A stretch of 9,140 bases of DNA from Pirellulaceae bacterium (GTDB lineage Bacteria; Planctomycetota; Planctomycetia; Pirellulales; Pirellulaceae): the NCBI GenBank assembly GCA_020846515.1, contig JADLDX010000063.1:1-9140 (forward strand), in the 5' to 3' direction. Below are positions 1 to 6,030 of the stretch, in pieces. The position numbers and the translations under genes are program-made. Every line of letters starts with the position of its first letter. Position 1 is the stretch's first letter. The notes under the pieces are model-generated. The model was given only the letters and a program-made list of their open reading frames with translations. It was not told where the DNA came from and made no database searches.

Positions 1-87
1 CTCATCCAACTGGGCATCGCTCATACGAGGTTTGCCCTCTAAGGCAATCGCATAACGCAGTTGCAGTTGGCCAGCCCCGCGCAGTTC
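1..87 (-). pseudogene. Continuation of the amidohydrolase frame beyond the in-frame TAG, cut by the window edge
   Basis: Reading on in the same frame after TAG 88-90 gives 29 open codons to base 1. They begin ELRGAGQLQLRYAIALEG. Together with the residues before the stop (AELELL), this matches the usual family pattern of an ELY-x-ELR-x-AGEL-x-x-RVY type helix and strand. The join therefore needs only one sense codon at the TAG position and no frameshift. CAG (Gln) to TAG would be a single transition. The rest of the gene lies outside the window, so other lesions cannot be judged. It may be a decaying gene, a sequence error, or a suppressed stop. Confidence 0.65.
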
Positions 88-915
88 CTACAGCAGCTCC
101 AGTTCGGCCAGTCCAATGCCGGCTTCGCAGACGCTGGTCACTCCCAATCGATGGGCGGCGCGAATTCCGGCGCGCAGAGCGGCGAGTTTTTCGGTGCGTG
201 TGGGTGTGGGCAATACTTTATCGATCAAGCTTTGCGCGGACTCCTTCAGCACGCCGGTGGCTGCTTTCGTTACGGGATCACGCACGATGATGCCCGCAGG
301 CGGGTCCGGTGTCTCCAGGGTAATACCCGCGGCTTCTAAGGCTTTCGAGTTTACCCATACGGTATGGCCATCGTAACATCGCAAGATGGCGGGCCGATCT
401 GAAATCAATCGGTCGAGCAATTGTTTGTCTGGCAGTCCTCCGGGGAACGCACCGTACAACCAACCGCGGCCTTGATAGACGGGTTGGTCGGGATGAGCCG
501 CTTTGAACTCACCAATCAATCGTTCAATATTAGCCACGTTTTCGGCAGAGGCCAAATCGATCTGTGCCAGTGACAGACTACCCGAAAGAAAATGGACATG
601 CGCGTCATGCAATCCAGCGCAAACCGTACCGCCCTGCGCGTCCATTCGAATTGTCTTGGGGCCGACCAGCTTTTCAATCTCTACCTGACTGCCAGCAGCC
701 AATATCCGCTGCCCTCGTACGGCCAACGCGGTTGCCGTGGCTGATTCAGCGCCAAACAAGCGACCGTTGACGATGATTAAGTCAGCCTGCGAATCGGTCG
801 ACGAGAGGTTCTGGTCTGCACGGGTGCTAGTCGGACCACTCCACAGAAACATTACCGATAAAGCAAAGGCGAGGATTGAACCAGTCGAGCCAGAGGGTTT
901 CAACGTGGGCCTCAT
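88..915 (-). CDS. Exported YtcJ-like amidohydrolase (amidohydrolase 3 family), N-terminal part ended by an in-frame TAG
   Basis: This is a 275-residue reading frame with an N-terminal export signal (hydrophobic stretch about residues 13-27, possible cleavage after A33 in STRA-DQ). It then has an amidohydrolase start: the metal-binding HxH in HDAHVHF (H106, H108), the GRGW segment near 149-152, DGHTVWVNSKAL (182-193) and GVLKESA (221-227). These are marks of the YtcJ/N-substituted formamide deformylase-like branch, metal-dependent hydrolases usually of about 550-600 residues. The frame stops at TAG (88-90) in the middle of the TIM barrel, so this product would lack the later metal ligands. Family-like sequence continues in the same frame past the stop. 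The start at 915 was chosen because it overlaps the ridA stop as ATGA; an upstream extension to 1041 only reads across ridA. It is the last visible gene of the minus-strand cluster and is probably translationally coupled to ridA. Substrate unknown. The family is clear; whether the gene works is doubtful. Confidence 0.8.
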   Translation of the reverse strand: MRPTLKPSGSTGSILAFALSVMFLWSGPTSTRADQNLSSTDSQADLIIVNGRLFGAESATATALAVRGQRILAAGSQVEIEKLVGPKTIRMDAQGGTVCAGLHDAHVHFLSGSLSLAQIDLASAENVANIERLIGEFKAAHPDQPVYQGRGWLYGAFPGGLPDKQLLDRLISDRPAILRCYDGHTVWVNSKALEAAGITLETPDPPAGIIVRDPVTKAATGVLKESAQSLIDKVLPTPTRTEKLAALRAGIRAAHRLGVTSVCEAGIGLAELELL

Positions 916-1301
916 TTCAGGGCGGCCGTGGCGGCGATTTCGATCAAGAAACCATAGTGCAGGGGTGTCGTGGGGACTACGGCTCGGGCAGGCCGATGTG
1001 CGCCGAAGAACTCGGCATACACGCGATTGATTTCGCTCCACTGCGAAACATCGGAGGTGTAGACGGTGACTTGCAGCACACGCTCTAGTGAACTGCCCGC
1101 TGCGTCCAGGATGATCTCTAGATTGCGAAGCACGCGCGTCGTTTGCGCGGCTATCGATCCTGTCTCATGATCGCCAGTTACCGGGTCGATTGGTAATTGT
1201 CCGGCAACGTATACCAAACCTGCATGCACGACGGCCGGCGAATAATGGCCTGCTGGTGGACGAGTGCCCGGGGGGACGATCAACTGTAGGTCAGCCGACA
1301 T
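912..1301 (-). CDS. ridA: RidA/YjgF family enamine/imine deaminase
   Basis: The 129-residue product has the full RidA length and fold pattern. RidA hydrolyses reactive enamines and imines such as 2-aminoacrylate, made by PLP dehydratases, to the keto acid and ammonia in the cytoplasm. Visible marks are Y20 (like Tyr17 of E. coli RidA), AGQLPIDP (33-40), NLEIILDAAGSSL, VTVYTSDVSQW, and PARAVVP with R106 followed by E121. The R106 to E121 spacing of 15 equals that between Arg105 and Glu120 in E. coli, so the substrate-carboxylate arginine and the catalytic glutamate appear kept. The residue matching Ser30 is Ala33, a difference also seen among other Rid proteins. The start at 1301 has GAAGG ten bases upstream; an in-frame ATG at 1322 would add seven residues. 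It lies 74 bases after the dehydratase that would supply its substrate and overlaps the amidohydrolase start by ATGA. Confidence 0.93.
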   Translation of the reverse strand: MSADLQLIVPPGTRPPAGHYSPAVVHAGLVYVAGQLPIDPVTGDHETGSIAAQTTRVLRNLEIILDAAGSSLERVLQVTVYTSDVSQWSEINRVYAEFFGAHRPARAVVPTTPLHYGFLIEIAATAALK

Positions 1302-1375
1302 TTGTGTAGGACCTTCGTGCATTGAATGCTGGGGAGAAATGTTGGGGTTGAGTGCATGCAGCCTGCGACCTCGGA

Positions 1376-2320
1376 TTACCAGGGCAAGGCCCGCAGATCG
1401 ACGTTGCCGCCGCTCAGAATCACACCCACACGCTGACCCGACAAGGGTAAGCGTTGATTGAGGATAGCGGCCAGCGGTACAGCGCAGGATGGTTCGATGA
1501 TGATTTTGAGTATTTGCCATGCCAGCAGCATAGCGCCGACGATCTCTTCGTCGCTGACCGTGGCGATATCGCTGACCGATTGCATGATGACTTGAAACGG
1601 TCGCTCACCAAGTGAAGTGCGTAGTCCATCGGCGATGGTGTTGGCGACGCCCACGGATTGTCGTTGACCGGTGCGCAGAGATCGCTGTGCATCGTCCGCG
1701 CCTTGTGGTTCGGCGCCGAAGACCTTTATCCCGTGGGCAGCGGCCACTATGGCTGTTCCGCTCAGCAAGCCACCGCCGCCAACAGGCGTCACGATGGCAT
1801 CCAGATCGGGATGATCTTGCACTAACTCCAAAGCGGCGGTCCCTTGTCCAGTGATCACTTCCCAATTGTCAAACGGATGGATCATGATCGCCCCGGTGGC
1901 GGCCTGGACCTGGGCAGCCGTGGCTTCGCGCGCTTCGGCTGTTGGCTCGCAATGCGTGATTATACCGCCCAGCCGTTGTACCGATTCGACTTTGGGCTGT
2001 GGAGCGTTGCTGGGCATGACAACATGCGCCACTGTGCCAGCGTTGCGGGCCGCCAGCGCCAAAGCGGCCGCGTGATTTCCAGAGGAGTGTGTCACCACAC
2101 CCGCCTGCCGTTGCTCGGGTGTTAACGAGAAGAGTGCGTTGTGAGCACCACGCGCCTTAAACGCGCCGATCTTTTGAAAGTTCTCACATTTGAAAAATAT
2201 GTGAACGCCAGCCATCGCGTCGAGCGTCTGGCTGGTCAGCGTTGGCGTACGATGAATAAATGGCAAGATGCGCAGCTGAGCGGCTTGCACATCCGCGCAG
2301 GTCGGTTGGCGTTGATTCAT
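1376..2320 (-). CDS. PLP-dependent serine/threonine dehydratase, serine racemase-like
   Basis: This 314-residue fold-type II PLP enzyme should deaminate L-threonine to 2-oxobutyrate and/or L-serine to pyruvate, through a reactive enamine. K55 in GAFKARGA is the Schiff-base lysine. HSSGNH (78-83) is the substrate loop holding the serine that acts as second base in serine racemases. GGGGLLSG (181-188) binds the cofactor phosphate and SGGN (303-306) closes the pyridine site. E204, A208 and D210 in EPQGADD copy the divalent-metal site of mammalian serine racemase (Glu210, Ala214, Asp216). There is no C-terminal ACT domain, so it is not a full-length biosynthetic IlvA; the length suits catabolic threonine dehydratase, serine racemase or 3-hydroxyaspartate dehydratase. 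Which reaction dominates cannot be read from sequence. It starts 32 bases after the rhodanese-like gene, with a weak ribosome site, and is followed by ridA. Confidence 0.92.
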   Translation of the reverse strand: MNQRQPTCADVQAAQLRILPFIHRTPTLTSQTLDAMAGVHIFFKCENFQKIGAFKARGAHNALFSLTPEQRQAGVVTHSSGNHAAALALAARNAGTVAHVVMPSNAPQPKVESVQRLGGIITHCEPTAEAREATAAQVQAATGAIMIHPFDNWEVITGQGTAALELVQDHPDLDAIVTPVGGGGLLSGTAIVAAAHGIKVFGAEPQGADDAQRSLRTGQRQSVGVANTIADGLRTSLGERPFQVIMQSVSDIATVSDEEIVGAMLLAWQILKIIIEPSCAVPLAAILNQRLPLSGQRVGVILSGGNVDLRALPW

Positions 2321-2329
2321 GGATGGAAG

Positions 2330-2351
2330 CTTACCAGTTGCTTACCAGTTG
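2330..2351. repeat. Perfect 11-bp tandem duplication in the rhodanese-dehydratase gap
   Basis: CTTACCAGTTG occurs twice in a row (2330-2340 and 2341-2351). It fills most of the 32-base spacer before the dehydratase start. On the minus strand each copy gives GGTAAG, the only weak Shine-Dalgarno-like element there. Confidence 0.7.
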
Positions 2352-2352
2352 C

Positions 2353-2778
2353 TTATTTAACCAACTCGACTTTCTCCATGGGGGCTGGGTCAAAACCGGC
2401 CTTGACCAAGGCTTTGAAGCCGGGTTCCAAGGCTCGGACTTCGTAGCCGAGCTTTCGCAAGAGTGGTGCGGCTTCCAGGCATCGATAACCCGACGCACAA
2501 TGGCAATAGACGATCGCGCCCTGCGGTATCAACTTGCGGACCTCTTCGATTTTCACGTCACCCTTGAGGGCACTAAGCGACAGTAGTTTGGCGTCCTTCA
2601 AATGTCCCTTTTCCCATTCACTCTTTTCGCGCACATCCAACAAGACCGCCTTCTTTTCCTTGACGGCCTGCTTGACCTGTTCAATCTTGTCTTGTGTATG
2701 GTCCTCAGCGCGGACCAGTCCCACGCTTGTGAAGGCAAACAAGGCTGCGCACAAAAAACAGACGTTTCGAGTTAGCAT
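2353..2778 (-). CDS. Exported single-domain rhodanese-like protein
   Basis: The 141-residue product has a signal peptide (positive start MLTRN, hydrophobic core, likely cleavage after A24 in LVRA-ED) and one rhodanese domain. It shows LLDVREKSEWEKGHL (46-60), then the active loop C94-ASGYR in VYCHCASGYR, and the closing helix AAPLLRKLGYEV. Rhodaneses move sulfane sulfur through a persulfide on the loop cysteine. A six-residue loop like this one accepts sulfur, as in PspE and GlpE. The mature protein of about 117 residues is close to periplasmic PspE in size. ATG 2778 was chosen over TTG 2784 because GGGAG lies nine bases upstream of ATG but only three from TTG. It is the first gene of the minus-strand cluster, with a TATAAT box 46 bases ahead. 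Its link with the cytoplasmic enzymes behind it is unclear. The natural sulfur donor and acceptor are unknown. Confidence 0.88.
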   Translation of the reverse strand: MLTRNVCFLCAALFAFTSVGLVRAEDHTQDKIEQVKQAVKEKKAVLLDVREKSEWEKGHLKDAKLLSLSALKGDVKIEEVRKLIPQGAIVYCHCASGYRCLEAAPLLRKLGYEVRALEPGFKALVKAGFDPAPMEKVELVK

Positions 2779-2787
2779 GGCCAATGG

Positions 2788-2792
2788 CTCCC
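2788..2792 (-). promoter_or_regulatory. Ribosome binding site that fixes the rhodanese start
   Basis: GGGAG on the minus strand sits nine bases before ATG 2778 but only three before the in-frame TTG 2784. This favours the ATG start. Confidence 0.55.
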
Positions 2793-2823
2793 AAAAACAT
2801 AGGTTGTTGATACGTACGGTAAA

Positions 2824-2829
2824 ATTATA
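2824..2829 (-). promoter_or_regulatory. Candidate -10 box (TATAAT) for the rhodanese-dehydratase-ridA cluster
   Basis: A perfect TATAAT on the minus strand lies 46 bases before the rhodanese ATG, in an AT-rich island within an otherwise GC-rich gap. No good TTGACA-like -35 was found at 16-18 bases. The call rests on the -10 match and its position only. Confidence 0.4.
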
Positions 2830-2926
2830 TCAGCAGTTTGGAGTCAGTGATATAAAGTCAGACCCTCTGAAACATGACGTTTTTAGGCGTCGATCGTAAC
2901 ATGGGCCGAAAACTTTAATTTGTAGC

Positions 2927-2948
2927 GTAACGGCGCAAGCCGTACGGT
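2927..2948. repeat. Inverted outlying copy of the 36-bp array hairpin
   Basis: The plus strand reads ACGGC-GCAA-GCCGT at 2930-2943, followed by ACGGT. Its reverse complement matches the core of unit 2 (ACCGNACGGCTTGCGCCGTT) except at scattered bases. It is therefore a diverged copy in the opposite orientation, 24 bases left of the array. The stem is five perfect pairs with a GNRA-type loop, this time on the plus strand. Confidence 0.65.
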
Positions 2949-2971
2949 GAGTTTCCTAGCAAATCAACGTC

Positions 2972-3115
2972 GGTACCGGACGGCTCGCGCCGTTCCGCTT
3001 CTAATCAGGTACCGGACGGCTTGCGCCGTTCCGCTTCTAATCAGGTACCGGACGGCTCGCGCCGTTCCGCTTCTAATCAGGTACCGGACGGCTCGCGCCG
3101 TTCCGCTTTTAATCA
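2972..3115. repeat. Tandem array of four 36-bp direct repeats, each a bulged hairpin
   Basis: The units are 2972-3007, 3008-3043, 3044-3079 and 3080-3115, joined with no spacer. They are identical except for one C-to-T at 3021 in unit 2 and one C-to-T late in unit 4 (CTTTTAA instead of CTTCTAA). Each opens with GGTACCGG and carries an inverted repeat at 2977-2997 (plus 36, 72, 108). On the minus strand this reads CGGAACGGC-GCGA-GCCGTCCG: eight pairs, one bulged A, and a GNRA tetraloop. The unit-2 change gives GCAA, also GNRA. The array lies downstream of the phosphoesterase, where a minus-strand transcript would contain it. Similar intergenic repeats are, as I recall, common in Pirellulaceae. 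Confidence 0.9.
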
Positions 3116-3138
3116 GCCGCTAGCGCTAGCGTACGGTT
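3112..3138 (+). repeat. Single copy of the GCTAGCGC inverted-repeat family
   Basis: AGCCGCTAGCGCTAGCGTAC followed by GGTTAG abuts the last 36-bp unit. It contains the perfect palindrome GCTAGCGCTAGC. The same half-unit pattern, AGCCG...GCTAGCG...CGGTT, occurs several times at 8872-9070, so two loci 5.7 kb apart share one repeat family. Confidence 0.75.
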
Positions 3139-3165
3139 AGCCCGACTCATGATCGACGCCCGCTT

Positions 3166-5862
3166 TTAGTCTACATCTTCGACGTTGGTAACTGCCCATT
3201 CTGGATAAGGCACAGCGCTGCCTTTCATGGCACGCCATAAGATGCGGTTGAGCGTGTCTTCAGGAGCCTTGTCGACCTCCAGGAAATTGAGCGTTGATGA
3301 AACGAGGGCATCCTCGCGCAGGGCACTGTCGAGAATCGCCTGGGGATCAGGATTCATCTGATCCAGGGGTATGATGTTGGGCACTGAATCAAAGGGCGTT
3401 AGATTGGCGGTGTCGGTAAAGCAATCGAACATCGGTGTGGCACTGGCGTCAAACTGATTCATGGGTGGCAGGCCCAGGATTTGTTCCATGGTGCGAATGA
3501 TACTGGTGGTGTTGTATTGCGTGCTGATGGTCTGCGCGCGTTTCGTATATGGGCTGATGCAATATGCGGTTGTGCGATATCCGCTGACATGATCCCAACC
3601 GGCTTGAGGATCGTCTTCGATGGCAAAGATGGCCATCTCCTTCCAGAATCGAGAACGGCTGAGCGCGGCTACGATACGACCAAAGGCCAGGTCGTTGTCA
3701 GCCATGCAACTGGCCGGCGTCGGGCATTTGGGTGCTGTACCGCTGCCATGGTCGTTCGGCAGGCAAATGATGGTCATGCTCGGATATTCACCCTTGGCTT
3801 CGAACTCTTTTAACTCGGCGATGATGAAGTCGGCTCGATATTGATCGGGTACCGACATGTTCCAGCCCACATACTGACCGGGGGAAAATGGTCGCAGGGT
3901 TTCGACGGAAGGTTCGCAACCAAAAATAACTTCATCGCTGTAACCCTTCCAAGTTCGGTAGCAAGCCAGGTAGTCAGGATTGCCTGGCTGTTTGGGATCG
4001 CGCCAGCGTACGGTCGGTTTCATGAACTCGCCATAGTTTCGGATCGACTTCTTGTGCTTCAGTGCATTGTCCCAGATGAAGCCGGCAGGCGAGTAGGCCA
4101 AGGCATCTTGTTCATCTTCGCCCATACCATCCGGGTAGCTGCGTGGAAAACCGGCGAAGCTCTTTTCCATGTAGTCGGTGCTAAAGGCCGTCGTGCTCCA
4201 TTGGTGACCATCCGCACTCAAGATGCCTGTGCAATAGGTATTATCGAGCAGCACAAACTCTTTGACCATTTTATGTTGATTGGGGGTGATCTCAGCCCCG
4301 AAGATGCACAGGTCCGCCCGGCCACGGCCTTGGGGCAAGGCGCCGAAGACTTGATCGTAGGTGCGATTCTCTTTGAGGATATAGACGACATGTTTGATCA
4401 AGCTTGGTTCGCCAATGCGTTCAGGGATAGCTTTGGCAGGTACATTGGGGCGCGGTGGCAGGGCTGCTTGGGCGATGGCCGGTCGCCGCAGGTTCTTGGC
4501 CACGCGTTCGGACAGCTTGGCCAGTTCGGCCTCATCGGCCGGTAACGGGCAGATCGACAATGAACCGCTATAGTGATGTGAGTTAAAACTCTCGACTCCA
4601 CTAGCTTGTTTCTTAGGCGCCAGAGGCAATCCCTTGATGTTGGCCACGATCAATTGTCGGCGTGGCTGATCATAGACAATGGCTCCTGGAAACCACCCCA
4701 CGGGCAACAGTCCCAGCAGCTTTGAATCGCCCTTCTCTTCTGGCTCGAACTCAATAATAGCCACGGCGTTCTGACTGCCGTTGGCTACCATCAGTCGCTC
4801 GCCATCGGGCGTGAACACCAGCGCATTGGGCGAAGCACCAAACAGATCGCCCGCGTTGGGCTTGACCCAGATCGTATCGATGATTTGCTGTTTACTGAGA
4901 TCGATAATGCTCAAGTGGTCGCTGCCAGCATTGGCGCAGACGACATACTTGTTATCGGGCGAGACGGCCAGCCCACTGGCATGCAGGCCGGTCAGCAATT
5001 CGGCGGTGACTTGACCACTGCTCAATTGAATGATGGATACCGATCCCTCGCTGGCGATGTCTCGTTCATCAACGCGCACGATGGTGCCACGACCGGCTGG
5101 GCCAACACGATCTCCCGCATTGGGTCTTCGGCCACCCCAGTTGCTGACAATCGCCTGATCGCCGACCAATCGCACATCGTATGGCGCTACGCCAACATCG
5201 ATCGATCGCAGCAATTTGCCCGTTTCTGCATCCAGCTCTAATAGGCGATTGGACAAGTTACCACAGACATACAAGCGAGCGCCGTCGGGCGAGATCGCTA
5301 GACCGCTAGGGATTTCAGCTTTGCGCCGCGGCGCATCGGCCGTGGGTAAAGGCAATGTGTGGGAGGGTGTCACACTGCCCTCTGCCGACACAGCAAACAC
5401 CTTAACGGAGCCATTGACATTGCTCATGTAAATGCGACGGCCATTGGGCGCGAAGATCAAACCTGTGTAACTGACTTGCCCTCGTTTGTCGGGATTGAGA
5501 ATATTGGACGAAGCAACGCTCGTAGGCGGTTCATGCTGACCCTCGTCGGGTAAAGCAGCTCGTGTTTTGATCTGGCCTGTGGTCGGGTCCACCACTACCA
5601 AATCATTGGTCTTGCCCGCTACGACTAAGGTCTGGCCATCGGGTGATAATGCCAACGCTTGCGGACGCATGCCGGTCAGGTCGATGTATTTGCCATAGGG
5701 AGTCAGCAATTGATTGACCGGTGTCACGATGACATCATCGCGCCAACGTCCAACCAGATCATTTGGCAAAGCCTCTCCACTCTCCTGAGCGCAATTGTCG
5801 GTACGCGTACACAGGCAAACGGCACTCAAGGCTAAGCACGCAATAGATGTAGAGAGTCGCAT
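3166..5862 (-). CDS. Exported YncE-type beta-propeller fused to a PF04185-like phosphoesterase
   Basis: The 898-residue product has a signal peptide (about residues 1-25, cysteine-rich, possible cut after NCA). It then has seven propeller strands of the type PxxLxxSPDGxxLxVA at about 67-83, 132-148, 185-201, 227-243, 295-311, 345-361 and 392-408, enough for one complete seven-bladed YncE/YVTN propeller. Residues 487-815 form an alkaline-phosphatase-like metal phosphoesterase of the phospholipase C/acid phosphatase group: KENRTYD (497-503), DGHQWS (551-556), LPNDHG (701-706), IEDD (748-751) and DHVSGYR (757-763). These hold the expected acidic and histidine metal ligands and the T/S-type nucleophile region. 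Such fusions are known as YncE/alkaline phosphatase family proteins, but their substrate is not established. It should act in the periplasm or outside the cell. The start has AGGG nine bases upstream, within a duplicated CAGGGAAAG. It appears to be its own transcription unit, 168 bases after lhgO. Confidence 0.92.
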   Translation of the reverse strand: MRLSTSIACLALSAVCLCTRTDNCAQESGEALPNDLVGRWRDDVIVTPVNQLLTPYGKYIDLTGMRPQALALSPDGQTLVVAGKTNDLVVVDPTTGQIKTRAALPDEGQHEPPTSVASSNILNPDKRGQVSYTGLIFAPNGRRIYMSNVNGSVKVFAVSAEGSVTPSHTLPLPTADAPRRKAEIPSGLAISPDGARLYVCGNLSNRLLELDAETGKLLRSIDVGVAPYDVRLVGDQAIVSNWGGRRPNAGDRVGPAGRGTIVRVDERDIASEGSVSIIQLSSGQVTAELLTGLHASGLAVSPDNKYVVCANAGSDHLSIIDLSKQQIIDTIWVKPNAGDLFGASPNALVFTPDGERLMVANGSQNAVAIIEFEPEEKGDSKLLGLLPVGWFPGAIVYDQPRRQLIVANIKGLPLAPKKQASGVESFNSHHYSGSLSICPLPADEAELAKLSERVAKNLRRPAIAQAALPPRPNVPAKAIPERIGEPSLIKHVVYILKENRTYDQVFGALPQGRGRADLCIFGAEITPNQHKMVKEFVLLDNTYCTGILSADGHQWSTTAFSTDYMEKSFAGFPRSYPDGMGEDEQDALAYSPAGFIWDNALKHKKSIRNYGEFMKPTVRWRDPKQPGNPDYLACYRTWKGYSDEVIFGCEPSVETLRPFSPGQYVGWNMSVPDQYRADFIIAELKEFEAKGEYPSMTIICLPNDHGSGTAPKCPTPASCMADNDLAFGRIVAALSRSRFWKEMAIFAIEDDPQAGWDHVSGYRTTAYCISPYTKRAQTISTQYNTTSIIRTMEQILGLPPMNQFDASATPMFDCFTDTANLTPFDSVPNIIPLDQMNPDPQAILDSALREDALVSSTLNFLEVDKAPEDTLNRILWRAMKGSAVPYPEWAVTNVEDVD

Positions 5863-5867
5863 GTGAT

Positions 5868-5885
5868 CTTTCCCTGCTTTCCCTG
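5868..5885 (-). promoter_or_regulatory. Duplicated ribosome binding site ahead of the propeller-phosphoesterase
   Basis: On the minus strand CAGGGAAAG occurs twice back to back, ending five bases before ATG 5862. The near copy places AGGG nine bases from the start, a good Shine-Dalgarno distance. The far copy is too distant for that start. Confidence 0.5.
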
Positions 5886-5911
5886 ATGGCTAAGTCGTTG
5901 AATTGGGCCAC

Positions 5912-5917
5912 AGTATA
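5912..5917 (-). promoter_or_regulatory. Candidate -10 box (TATACT) for the propeller-phosphoesterase
   Basis: TATACT on the minus strand, one mismatch from TATAAT, lies 50 bases before the ATG, much like the TATAAT to ATG distance at the rhodanese gene. No convincing -35 is seen at 16-18 bases. Confidence 0.3.
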
Positions 5918-6030
5918 CCTACAAGCCCGGCCACGCACAGATAACAGATATCAATTGAGCATCGGCCTACAGGCAAATCGACTGCCATTGCATGAGGTTT
6001 GGGTTATTTTTGAAGTGCGACCTGGGCGGA

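Larger units (their letters stand above)
2779..3165. other. 387-base gene-free interval
   Basis: The interval lies between the phosphoesterase stop and the rhodanese start. It contains, from right to left, one copy of the GCTAGCGC inverted-repeat family (3112-3138), a tandem array of four 36-bp units (2972-3115), an inverted outlier of the same hairpin (2927-2948) and the AT-rich promoter island (about 2815-2870). I see no open frame with coding character, no tRNA and no clear U-tract terminator. Confidence 0.7.

Noticed and set aside
915..1041. Longer N-terminus for the amidohydrolase
   Set aside because: The extension only reads through ridA in another frame and puts an Arg-rich stretch ahead of a clear signal peptide.
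1302..1520. Longer N-terminus for RidA
   Set aside because: It overlaps the dehydratase 3' end, has no family similarity, and a good start with GAAGG exists at 1301.
2972..3115. 36-bp periodic repeat as a CRISPR array
   Set aside because: Units of 36 bp abut directly with no spacers, there are no cas genes in the window, and the repeat is a self-tandem hairpin.
3841..4545. 234-codon plus-strand open frame
   Set aside because: It lies fully antisense inside the propeller-phosphoesterase, whose motifs are continuous across it, and it has no recognisable domain.
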